Of a stretch of DNA of 64,000 nt, positions 1 to 7,809 are shown one piece after another; position 1 is the first letter of the stretch, and each line of letters starts with the position of its first letter. The stretch comes from Rhodococcus oryzae (GTDB lineage: Bacteria; Actinomycetota; Actinomycetes; Mycobacteriales; Mycobacteriaceae). The DNA lies in assembly GCF_005049235.1 (NCBI RefSeq), contig NZ_SUMD01000002.1, positions 537,927-601,926 of the forward strand. Reading direction: 5' to 3'. The notes beneath the pieces were generated by a model that was not told the DNA's origin, did no database searches, and saw only the letters and a list, made by a program, of their open reading frames with translations. The position numbers and the translations under genes are program-made.

Positions 1-135
1 GAATCCGAGTGACAACAGGCCAGCGTCGAAAAGATTGCGCGCACGCGAGTGCTCGAACACGACTTCCCCCCAGAAGATCAGCACCACGGTGCATCGATAT
101 GCGGATCGATGCTACCGCGACTCGGGGGCCGGGTC

Positions 136-1113
136 TCAGACGAGCAGGCTCGGCTCGTCCTCGTTCGACGGCGTGAGTACGGCCTTGACGATGTGCGGGT
201 GCGCCTCGAGCTGACCCTCCAGGTCGCGCAGGATGCCTGCGACCGTGTGCTCGGCCAGGTCGCCCACCAGGTCGACGCCCGCGACCAGGTACACCTGCCG
301 GGGGCCCAGGTACTCCATCCGCAGGAACGTCACCCGGCTCACCTCGGGTAGCGACAGCAGCGTCTCGAGACCCGCGCCGCGCAGCTGCGGCGACGCCTCC
401 TCGCCGACCAGGAACCGCCGGTTGCGATCGATGAGGATCAGCGCGATCACGCCGAGCAGAATGCCGACCGCGATGGACCCGAGGGCGTCCGGGATCGGCG
501 AGCCGGTCAGCTGGTGCGCCAGCACACCCGCGAACGCGATCACCAGACCGATCAGCGCGGCGGCATCCTCCGCGAACACGGCGCGGACCGTCGGGTCGGA
601 CGTCTTGAGCGCGTGCTCGAGCAGATCCCGGTCGGCGTCGGACGCCTCCGCGCGCAGCTGCCGGAACGCCTGCCGGAAGGAGATCGCCTCCAGCACGAAC
701 GAGATCCCGAGGACCGCGTACGCCACCCCGAAGTCGCTGGCCGGTTCCGGATTGAAAAGCTCCTGGACGCCGTGGGTGATCGAGACGCCCGCGCCGAGGG
801 CGAACAGGCCGAGTGCCGCGAACATCGACCAGATGTAGGCCTCGCGGCCGAACCCGAGCGGGTGTGCCTTGTCGGCCGCGTGCCGGGACCGCCGGTTGGC
901 GATCAGCAGCAGCACCTCGTTGCCGGTATCCGCCCAGGAATGGGTCGCCTCGGCGACCATGGAGGCGGAACCCGTCATTGCGGCGGCGACCGACTTCGCC
1001 ACTGCGATAGCGAGATTCGCGCCGAACGCGAGGAGCACGGTGAGCGTGCTCTCGTCGTCGGCATTCGCGTTCTGCTCCGGACCGGAGTCTGGCTGTGTAT
1101 CGGACTGGCTCAC
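136..1113 (-). CDS. Cation diffusion facilitator (CDF) transporter
   Basis: Predicted inner-membrane divalent cation (Zn/Mn/Fe/Co type) exporter working as a proton antiporter. The 325-residue product begins with an acidic, cytosolic N-terminus of about 20 residues. Several hydrophobic segments then run from about residue 25 to 230, followed by a short soluble C-terminal domain, which is the CDF layout and length. TM2 carries the metal motif HSWAD (H59, D63 by hand count, plus or minus one). TM5 has an E-D pair (FAEDAAAL) where many CDFs have H-x3-D, so metal preference is uncertain. It stands alone on its strand. The family call is strong; the substrate is not predictable. Confidence 0.9.
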   Translation of the reverse strand: MSQSDTQPDSGPEQNANADDESTLTVLLAFGANLAIAVAKSVAAAMTGSASMVAEATHSWADTGNEVLLLIANRRSRHAADKAHPLGFGREAYIWSMFAALGLFALGAGVSITHGVQELFNPEPASDFGVAYAVLGISFVLEAISFRQAFRQLRAEASDADRDLLEHALKTSDPTVRAVFAEDAAALIGLVIAFAGVLAHQLTGSPIPDALGSIAVGILLGVIALILIDRNRRFLVGEEASPQLRGAGLETLLSLPEVSRVTFLRMEYLGPRQVYLVAGVDLVGDLAEHTVAGILRDLEGQLEAHPHIVKAVLTPSNEDEPSLLV

Positions 1114-1254
1114 TCCCGAACAATAGTTGCCGCGCCCCAGCCGTGTGAATTGTCCAACCGTTGCGCGGATCGTCCACGCGAGACCCCCCGGACGCCTTAC
1201 CCTTTCGGTTTGTCAGTGTTCATGTGGACATTCGTTCAGTTGAGAGGGTCGAAA

Positions 1255-1767
1255 ATGCAGGCAGCAACCCGGAGCGGTCTCAAGCGTCTCGCCGGCGGTG
1301 CGGCGATCGCCGTCGCCACCGTCGCCACCGTCACGATGACCATGCCGGCCACGGCATCCGCGGCGTCGATCCTGCCGCCCGAGGTCAACGCCTCGTCGTC
1401 GGGCAACAGCATCACCATGTCCATCAAGAACCCGAACCCCATCCTGAGCCTGACCGGCTGCCAGGCCTTCGTGGTCAACGCGGCGGACGTGCCCGCGGTG
1501 GTCGAGAACCCGGTCAAGCTCCTCGATCCGGGCGTGGTCGTGTACCCGAACGTGGCGAACCCGCTGACGCTGTTCGGCGCCCTCCCCGGCATGACCGTCA
1601 ACAGCACCACCAACGAGATCCCGACCGGGGTGTACGGCGTCATCGGCGGTTGCGTGAGCCTGCTCGACCTGATGAACCCCGTCATCGACAGCCCCAAGAT
1701 CATGCAGGTGGGGCTCCTGCCCGGCGGTAGCTCGGACGGCAGCTCCGCCCTCCCGTTCGGCAGCTAG
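1255..1767 (+). CDS. Exported small protein, unknown function, FGS C-terminus
   Basis: I do not recognise the family. The 170-residue product has a Sec signal peptide: basic MQAATRSGLKR, then a hydrophobic stretch to about residue 36 ending in ATASA. The mature part is about 130 residues with two cysteines (LTGCQAF and IGGCVSL), probably one disulfide, and a Gly/Ser-rich tail ending FGS. The ATG at 1255 is chosen because AGAGGG lies 6 nt upstream and it opens directly on the signal peptide; an upstream in-frame ATG at 1222 would spoil that. A strong hairpin follows the stop. The same -FGS terminus occurs in the Ig-repeat proteins near 40-43.6 kb. Confidence 0.85.
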   Translation: MQAATRSGLKRLAGGAAIAVATVATVTMTMPATASAASILPPEVNASSSGNSITMSIKNPNPILSLTGCQAFVVNAADVPAVVENPVKLLDPGVVVYPNVANPLTLFGALPGMTVNSTTNEIPTGVYGVIGGCVSLLDLMNPVIDSPKIMQVGLLPGGSSDGSSALPFGS

Positions 1768-1776
1768 TCCACACAC

Positions 1777-1818
1777 CAGAACGGCCCCGCGAACCGAATG
1801 GTTCGCGGGGCCGTTCTG
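1777..1818. terminator. Bidirectional hairpin terminator
   Basis: Perfect 19-bp stem (1777-1795 with 1800-1818) and a GAAT loop. It lies between the convergent ends of the exported protein (stop 1767) and the aldehyde dehydrogenase (stop 1835), so it can serve both. Confidence 0.85.
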
Positions 1819-1834
1819 CTGTGTCTGTCGTCGA

Positions 1835-3283
1835 TCAGGCGCCGTAGCCGGGGGGCATCAGCACCGACTTGAGCTCGCAGTACTCGTCCAGGCCCTCGGG
1901 TCCGTTCTCGCGGCCGATGCCGGAGTTCTTGTAGCCGCCGAACGGGGAACCCGGATCGAAGGCGTACCAGTTGATCCCGAAGGTGCCGGTGCGGATCTGC
2001 TTGGCGACCTCGAGGCCCTTCTCGATGTCGGTGGTGTAGACCGAGCCGGCCAGACCGTAGTCGGAGTCGTTGGCGATCTTGATGGCCTCCTCGACGCTGT
2101 CATAGGGGATCACCGACAGGACCGGTCCGAAGATCTCCTCGCGAGCGATCGTCATCGAGTTGTCGACGTCGGCGAAGATGGTCGGCTCGACGAAGTAGCC
2201 CTTCTCCAGGCCGGCAGGCACGCCACCGCCGACGACGAGGCGGGCGCCCTCTTCCTTGCCCTTGTCGATGTAGCCGAGGACCTTGTCTCGCTGCTTGGCG
2301 GTGATGATCGGGCCGAGCTGCGCGGCCGGATCGTCCGGCATACCCATCGGCAAGAACCCGACGAAAGCGGCCATGGCCTCGACGATCTCGTCGTAACGCG
2401 AGCGCGGCGCCAGGATACGGGTCTGGCCGACGCACGCCTGGCCGGAGTTCATCAGGCCCGACAGCACCAGCATCGGCATGGTTGCCGGCACGTCCATGTC
2501 CTCGAGCAGGATCGCGGCGGACTTGCCACCGAGCTCGAGGGAACAACGCTTGAGGTTCTGCGCGGCGATCGCGCCGATCTTGCGGCCGACGGCGCTGCTG
2601 CCGGTGAAGGTGATCTTGTCGACGTCGGGGTGCGAGACGAGGTACTCGCCGGTCTCCGCGCCGCCGGGGACGATGGACAGCACGCCTGCGGGCAGACCGG
2701 CCTCGGCGAAGATCTCCGCGACGAGGTTGGCGCTCATCGGGGTTTCCGGCGCGGGCTTGAGCACCATGGTGCAACCGGAGATGATGGCGGGCGCCAGCTT
2801 GTTGACCAGCAGGAACAGCGGTACGTTCCAGGCGATGACGGCGGCGACGACGCCGACCGGCTCGCGCATGACCTTGCAGACGCCGAACGGTCCGGTGCGC
2901 TCCTCCTCCCAGGAGAACGTCTCGGCCAGCGCCGCGAAGCTGTTCATTGTGGCCAGCGTCGGTGTCTTCTGCATGAGTTCGACGCTCGCGCGCGGCGCGC
3001 CCATCTCGGCCGAGATCATGGTGCACAGCTCGTCGGAACGCTCCTCGATCAGCTTCGCCGCCTTGACGAGGATCTCGGCGCGCTGCGCCGGGGTGGTCTG
3101 CGGCCAGGGGCCGGTCTCGAGTGCGGTGCGCGCGGCGGCGATCGCGGCGTCGATGTCGGCCGGGGCGGCGACCGGGACGCTGCCAACCCGCTCCTCGGTC
3201 GCGGGCGAGAACACCTCGAGGCGCTCGTCGGTGGCGGGTGCCACCCACTCCCCGCCGATGTAGAGCTTGTCGTAATCAGTCAT
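1835..3283 (-). CDS. NAD(P)-dependent aldehyde dehydrogenase
   Basis: Oxidises an aldehyde to the carboxylic acid in the cytosol. At 482 residues it is of normal ALDH-superfamily length. Visible motifs are the cofactor segment around IAWNVPL (about 150-157), FTGS (226-229), the general base E250 in LELGGKSA and the nucleophile C284 in NSGQACVGQTR. The C-terminal SPFGGYKNSGIGRE segment is also typical. The start is supported by an AAGGAAG ribosome site just upstream. By position next to the methyltransferase and GT4 genes it looks like the Rv0223c-type enzyme of mycobacteria. The phosphotransferase gene lies 88 bp upstream on the same strand. The physiological substrate is unknown. Confidence 0.93.
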   Translation of the reverse strand: MTDYDKLYIGGEWVAPATDERLEVFSPATEERVGSVPVAAPADIDAAIAAARTALETGPWPQTTPAQRAEILVKAAKLIEERSDELCTMISAEMGAPRASVELMQKTPTLATMNSFAALAETFSWEEERTGPFGVCKVMREPVGVVAAVIAWNVPLFLLVNKLAPAIISGCTMVLKPAPETPMSANLVAEIFAEAGLPAGVLSIVPGGAETGEYLVSHPDVDKITFTGSSAVGRKIGAIAAQNLKRCSLELGGKSAAILLEDMDVPATMPMLVLSGLMNSGQACVGQTRILAPRSRYDEIVEAMAAFVGFLPMGMPDDPAAQLGPIITAKQRDKVLGYIDKGKEEGARLVVGGGVPAGLEKGYFVEPTIFADVDNSMTIAREEIFGPVLSVIPYDSVEEAIKIANDSDYGLAGSVYTTDIEKGLEVAKQIRTGTFGINWYAFDPGSPFGGYKNSGIGRENGPEGLDEYCELKSVLMPPGYGA

Positions 3284-3371
3284 GAGTGCTTCCTTGCTGG
3301 TCTGTTCGGGGTCCGTCGTGAAAGGGGCAACGCGGGTTACGTCGGGGGTCCTCCTCGGTGAAGGTCGTCCA

Positions 3372-4574
3372 TCAGCGCACCTGCGCCCAGTACGTGTCGT
3401 CGAGCATGGCCTCGAGTGCCTTGCGGTGCAGGATCATGTCGTCCGGATCGGCCGGGCGCTCGGACTGGCCGAACGCGATCGCGCGGCTCTGCACCCGGAA
3501 CATGACGATGGCGTGCCGCAGGGCGGCGTAGAGGCTGTAGTAGTCCAGGTTCTCCGGCTGGTGCTCGGTGAGTTCCCGGTACCGCGCGGCCATGTCGTCG
3601 CGGCGCATGAAGTCGGGCAGGCCCGGCAGCCCCGCCATCGTGGTGAGATCCTCGAAGAAGCGGTGCAGGAAGATCATCCACGCGAGGTCCATCTCGCGCG
3701 GGCCGATCGCGGCCATCTCCCAGTCGAGCACCGCAACCGGCGTGAAGTCGCGGTACATGACGTTGCCGATCCGGGAATCGCCCCAGCAGAGCACGGCGGG
3801 GGAGTCGTCGGCGGGCACGGTCGCCTCGAGCCGGTCGAGGCAGCGCTCGATCAGCGGCGAGCGCGGCCCGTCCGCCGTCGCCCACTCGTAGTAGCCGCGC
3901 TGACGGGCCAGGTGCGCCCGGAACGACTCCTCGGCGGTGGATCCCGCCTCGTGCAGTCGCAGGAACGGGAAGTGCTCCAGCGGATCCGGGATCGCGTGCA
4001 GCCCGGCCAGGATCTCGACGGACGAGTCCTGCAGGGCGCGGCGCTGCTCCTCGGTGGCCTCGGTGACCCAGGAACCGAAGTTGTAGGGCATCACGTCGGG
4101 CGGCACGTCGCCGTCGATCCGCTGCATGACGAAGAAGGGGGCGCCGAGTGGCCCGGCATCCGGCTCGTTCCAGTAGGCCGCGGGGACGGGGACGTCGGAC
4201 AGTTCGCGGACGGTCTTCATGACCGCGAACTGGGTGCCCATCTCGTAGCTCGGGAAGATCGGCATCGAGGAGGCGCCGGGTTCGACGCGTGCGACCAGTT
4301 CGTGCGTGCGGCGGGTACCCGGCTCCGCATCGGCAAGCGGGTCCGTGGCGGATTCGGTCCAGGTCGCGTCGAACAGGATGGTCTCGCTGGACATGCCGTT
4401 CGCGGCAGGGAGTCGGACGTCGGAGACCGCGGGGTCGGCGCCGTCGGGCAGCCTGCCCGTCAGCCATTCCTGGAGCTCGCGGCCCAGTTCGGCGGTGTCG
4501 CGCTGCGATCCGGTGGGGCGGGCGACCTCGGCAAAGTTCTCGCCGTTGTCCTGGGTGATGTCGGCTGTACTCAC
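3372..4574 (-). CDS. APH-family phosphotransferase
   Basis: Protein-kinase-like fold of the aminoglycoside phosphotransferase (APH) superfamily, about 400 residues. The catalytic region reads VLCWGDSRIGN (an HGDxxxxN-like loop with W-G-D) followed by the metal-binding LDWE motif. These actinobacterial members usually sit near acyl-CoA dehydrogenases or other lipid genes and are not proven resistance enzymes; here the neighbour is an aldehyde dehydrogenase. I chose the GTG at 4574 because GAGGG sits about 6 nt upstream; an ORF start 13 codons earlier lacks this. Substrate (alcohol, sugar or acyl derivative) unknown. Confidence 0.87.
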   Translation of the reverse strand: MSTADITQDNGENFAEVARPTGSQRDTAELGRELQEWLTGRLPDGADPAVSDVRLPAANGMSSETILFDATWTESATDPLADAEPGTRRTHELVARVEPGASSMPIFPSYEMGTQFAVMKTVRELSDVPVPAAYWNEPDAGPLGAPFFVMQRIDGDVPPDVMPYNFGSWVTEATEEQRRALQDSSVEILAGLHAIPDPLEHFPFLRLHEAGSTAEESFRAHLARQRGYYEWATADGPRSPLIERCLDRLEATVPADDSPAVLCWGDSRIGNVMYRDFTPVAVLDWEMAAIGPREMDLAWMIFLHRFFEDLTTMAGLPGLPDFMRRDDMAARYRELTEHQPENLDYYSLYAALRHAIVMFRVQSRAIAFGQSERPADPDDMILHRKALEAMLDDTYWAQVR

Positions 4575-4663
4575 GGTGCCCTCATTCGTCGTCAGAGGTG
4601 TGGTGAGAAGCACACTAGAACACGTTACAGAACTTCCGGGCGCAAATCAGCCCCCTTTTCGTG

Positions 4664-5575
4664 TCAGGCTTGAACGAAACCTGGATCCGGCTGATCGCCG
4701 AGTGTCAGGGCGCCCGCGCCGATCAGGGTGGCGCGCCCGCCGAGCTCCGCGGGCACGATCCGGAGCCCCCGGGTGAAGGACAGGCCTGCGCGGGCCGCGG
4801 CGGCCCGCCGCATCGCTTCCCACATCGGCGGGCCGGACTGCGCGAAACCGCCCCCGACCACCGCAAGGTCCAGGTCCAGCAGCGCGGCGGCGGAGGCGAT
4901 CGCCACCCCGACCGCGGTCCCGGACCGGCGCAGCGCGGCCAGCGCGATCGCGTCGCCCGCCTGCGCGGACTCCGAGAGCTCGAGCCCGGTCGTGCCCGTC
5001 CAGCCCTGTTCGTTCGCCCAACGCACCGACGAGGGTCCGCTCGCCACCGCCTCCAGGCAGCCGATGCCGCCGCACGCGCAGGCGATGTCCTCGGCGCCAG
5101 GCACCACGACGTGCCCGATGTGCCCGGCGTTCCCGGTGCGGCCGCCGACGGGCCTGCCGTCGAGCAGTACCCCGCCGCCCACCCCGGTGGAGACGATCAT
5201 GCCCAGCATGTTGCCGGTCCCGCGGCCCGCGCCGAAGCGGTACTCGCCGAGCGCGGTGCAGGTCCCGTCCATCGCCATCCGGACCGGCACCCCGGGGAAC
5301 AGCTCGCGGACCGCGTCGACGATCGGGAAGTCGCGCCAGTCGGGGATGTTCAGCGGGCTGACCGTGCCGGCCTCGATGTCGACCGGTCCCGCGGAGGCGA
5401 TCCCGACACCGGTGATCGTGTGCCCGTCGGCGACCGCGCGCAGCAGCGTCGCGGCGGCGTCCCACACCCCGGTGGCCGGGGTCGGGCTGCGCTTCTCGGC
5501 GAGCAGCTCGCCGTCGGGGGAGATCAGTCCCGCCGCGAGCTTGGTGCCGCCGATGTCCAGGGCCAGTCCCGTCAT
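4664..5575 (-). CDS. ROK-family sugar kinase
   Basis: Predicted cytosolic ATP-dependent sugar kinase (glucokinase or N-acetylhexosamine kinase type). The N-terminus has the phosphate-1 motif LDIGGTKLAAG. The middle has STGVGGGV. The ROK zinc site follows as GHIGH plus the CACGGIGCLE cysteine cluster, then a C-terminal adenosine motif VVGGGFAQSG. At 303 residues it is of typical length and has no HTH domain, so it is an enzyme rather than a ROK repressor. The ATG at 5575 is preferred; a TTG two codons upstream is possible. The start lies only about 13 nt beyond a 75-bp palindromic repeat that separates it from the methyltransferase gene. With LpqI elsewhere in the window, an amino-sugar substrate is possible but unproven. 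Confidence 0.9.
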   Translation of the reverse strand: MTGLALDIGGTKLAAGLISPDGELLAEKRSPTPATGVWDAAATLLRAVADGHTITGVGIASAGPVDIEAGTVSPLNIPDWRDFPIVDAVRELFPGVPVRMAMDGTCTALGEYRFGAGRGTGNMLGMIVSTGVGGGVLLDGRPVGGRTGNAGHIGHVVVPGAEDIACACGGIGCLEAVASGPSSVRWANEQGWTGTTGLELSESAQAGDAIALAALRRSGTAVGVAIASAAALLDLDLAVVGGGFAQSGPPMWEAMRRAAAARAGLSFTRGLRIVPAELGGRATLIGAGALTLGDQPDPGFVQA

Positions 5576-5587
5576 GGCCAAGAAGCG

Positions 5588-5662
5588 TAGGCGGCTGCGC
5601 CGCCCGTGCGCGGTTGACGAGTCCAGACACTCGTCAACCGCGCACGGGCGCGTCAGCGCCTA
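5588..5662. repeat. 75-bp palindromic intergenic unit, copy 1
   Basis: The centre is a perfect 22-bp inverted repeat (5601-5622 with 5629-5650, 6-nt loop). The outer ends are inverted TAGGCG/CGCCTA. Read on the minus strand it starts with the TAG stop codon of the methyltransferase. It aligns end to end with 22447-22521 with only about six differences (two are single-base indels). It can act as a terminator between the methyltransferase and the ROK kinase. Confidence 0.9.
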
Positions 5663-6430
5663 TTTCTTGCGCAGCACCACGACGAGGTTGCTCACCAGCA
5701 GTTCGCGCAGGCCGGGGATGCGGACCATCCACCAGGCCCAGCGCGGGTGGTACCGCGGGAACGCCGCGAGCAGTTCGCCGTCCGCAGTCGTGCGCGCCCA
5801 CCGCAATCCGTCGGCAGCACCGACGTCGAAGAGCGACACCCCGAACCGGTTCTTGGGCTCGCGGCCGTTCTTGCGCGCGTAGCGGCGGGCGGCGTACTCG
5901 CCGCCGAACACGTGCCAGGGTCCGGTCTCGTGCCCGCCGAACGGTCCCCACCAGAGGGTGTACGAGAGCACCATCAGCCCGCCCGGCTTGGTGACCCGCA
6001 GCATCTCGTCGGCCATCGTCCATGGCTCGGGCACGTGCTCGGCGACGTTGGAGGAGAAGCAGATGTCGACGCTGTCGTCGCGGAACGGCAGTGCCATCCC
6101 GGAACCCCTGATCGCCCCGCCGACCGTCAGCCCAGCCGCGTGCATCTCGGTCGGATCCGGCTCGACCGGGATGTAGCGCGCGCCTGCCCGGTGGAAGGCC
6201 TCCGCGAAGTAGCCGGGACCGCCGCCGACGTCGAGCACGGTCCGCCCGGTCAGGTCCTGACCGGTCATCCCGGCGTACAGGTCCTCGATCAGCTCCAGCG
6301 AATCTCGTGCCAACGCGCCGTAGAAGAGGTCCGGGTCGTCCTGCTCGTGGCGGAAGTCGCCGAGCAGTCCGACGGACCGGCGGAGGGTGGCCCGGCGGGC
6401 GAAAATGCGGGTCACGGGAAGGGCGGTCAC
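5660..6430 (-). CDS. Class I SAM-dependent methyltransferase (Rv0224c-like)
   Basis: Methyltransferase of 256 residues, GTG start at 6430. Motif I is VLDVGGGPGYF (about 64-74), followed by an acidic residue after strand 2 (VEPDP) and the post-I region CFSSNVAEHVPEP. The C-terminal part, with FGGEYAARRYARKNGREPKN, matches what I recall of the mycobacterial Rv0224c family. Position beside the GT4, membrane protein, DUF3068 and acyltransferase genes suggests a cell-envelope glycolipid or polysaccharide substrate; this is inference. The divergent GT4 gene starts about 140 bp away. Its TAG stop is the first three bases of palindromic unit copy 1. Confidence 0.9.
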   Translation of the reverse strand: MTALPVTRIFARRATLRRSVGLLGDFRHEQDDPDLFYGALARDSLELIEDLYAGMTGQDLTGRTVLDVGGGPGYFAEAFHRAGARYIPVEPDPTEMHAAGLTVGGAIRGSGMALPFRDDSVDICFSSNVAEHVPEPWTMADEMLRVTKPGGLMVLSYTLWWGPFGGHETGPWHVFGGEYAARRYARKNGREPKNRFGVSLFDVGAADGLRWARTTADGELLAAFPRYHPRWAWWMVRIPGLRELLVSNLVVVLRKK

Positions 6431-6570
6431 GGGTAGGAACCATAGCGGCCGCGCCGAGACGCCCGGATCGACGGATCACCGTAGCGGACACGATCGCGCT
6501 GCGCAGCGGTTATTGTGTCCTCTTGACCGCCACCCCGCGGCCGTAGCCATCCGAAACAGGAGTTGTGACC

Positions 6571-7809
6571 GTGCGCGAGGTTCTGCTGTTGTGCTGGCGT
6601 GACAGCGGGCACCCGCAGGGCGGCGGCAGCGAGCGTTACCTGGAGCAGGTCGGGGCCGGCCTCGCCGAGCAGGGCATCAAGGTCACGCTGCGCACCGCCC
6701 GCTACCGGGGCGCGCCGCGCACGGACACCCTCGACGGCATCGCGATCAGTCGCGGCGGCGGGCGGCTGACCGTCTACCCGCGGGCGCTGGTCGCCATCGC
6801 GCTCGGTCGCCTCGGCATCGGCCCGCTCAAGGGCGTACGCCCGGACGCGGTGATCGACACCCAGAACGGCATCCCCTTCTTCGCGCGCGCGGTCGCGGGC
6901 GCCCCGGTCACGGTCCTCGTGCACCACTGCCACCGCGAGCAGTGGCCGGTGGCCGGACGGCTGATGGCCCGCGTCGGCTGGTGGGTCGAGTCCACCCTGT
7001 CGCCGCGGGTACACCGCCGCAACCAGTACCTGACGGTGTCGCTGCCCTCCGCGGAGGAGCTCACCGCGCTCGGCGTCGACAGGGAACGGATCGCGGTGGT
7101 GCGCAACGGCGCCGACTCGGTCCCGCCCGCCGTGCGGATCGGGTCCGACGACACCCGCACCGAACACCCCAGCGTGTGCGTGCTCTCGCGGCTGGTGCCG
7201 CACAAGCAGATCGAGGACGCCCTCTCCGCCGTCGCGACGCTGCGCCGCGACACCCCCGGCCTGCACCTGGACGTGATCGGCGGCGGCTGGTGGGAGGAGA
7301 ACCTCCGGGTCCGCGCGCACGAACTCGGCATCGCCGACGCCGTCACCTTCCACGGGCACGTCCCCGAGGATCGCAAGCACGAGCTGCTCTCCCGGGCCTG
7401 GGTGCACGTGATGCCCTCGCGCAAGGAGGGCTGGGGTCTCGCCGTGATCGAGGCCGCCCTGCACGGCGTCCCGACCGTCGGCTACCGCAGCTCGCGGGGC
7501 CTGACCGATTCGATCATCGACGGGGTCACCGGGTCGCTGGTCGGCGGCGACGAGGTCGCGGACAGCGACGTCGCGGACCTGACCGAGGCGGTGGAATCCC
7601 TTCTGGTGGACGCCGAGCAACGCGCCGAGCTCGGTGAGAAGGCCCGCGCGCGGGCCGCGGAGTTCTCCTGGGCGCAGACCGCGTCCGGGGTGCGCACCGT
7701 GCTGTCGGCGTCGGCCGCCGGACGGTCCGTTTCAGGCCTGATCGGCGCGGCCCCGGCCGCGGCGGTCGCGGGCCCGGTGGGCCAGAAGTCCCAGCGCGCT
7801 GCCGGCTAG
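6571..7809 (+). CDS. GT4-type glycosyltransferase (Rv0225-like)
   Basis: Predicted GT-B fold retaining glycosyltransferase of 412 residues. N-terminal acceptor domain includes GGGSERYLEQVGAGLAEQG. The C-terminal nucleotide-sugar domain has the GT4 signature: VMPSRKEGWGLAVIEAALHGVPTVGY carries the E-x7-E-like donor motif. The GTG at 6571 is chosen because AGGAG at 6558-6562 is 8 nt away; the GTG at 6565 would be only 2 nt from it. The 3' end overlaps the convergent membrane-protein gene by 78 bp. It probably adds a sugar to an envelope glycolipid or polysaccharide; donor and acceptor unknown. Confidence 0.88.
   Translation: MREVLLLCWRDSGHPQGGGSERYLEQVGAGLAEQGIKVTLRTARYRGAPRTDTLDGIAISRGGGRLTVYPRALVAIALGRLGIGPLKGVRPDAVIDTQNGIPFFARAVAGAPVTVLVHHCHREQWPVAGRLMARVGWWVESTLSPRVHRRNQYLTVSLPSAEELTALGVDRERIAVVRNGADSVPPAVRIGSDDTRTEHPSVCVLSRLVPHKQIEDALSAVATLRRDTPGLHLDVIGGGWWEENLRVRAHELGIADAVTFHGHVPEDRKHELLSRAWVHVMPSRKEGWGLAVIEAALHGVPTVGYRSSRGLTDSIIDGVTGSLVGGDEVADSDVADLTEAVESLLVDAEQRAELGEKARARAAEFSWAQTASGVRTVLSASAAGRSVSGLIGAAPAAAVAGPVGQKSQRAAG

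Noticed and set aside
1..135. Possible gene at the left edge
   Set aside because: Only a short frame antisense to the CDF gene end; no start signal or domain.
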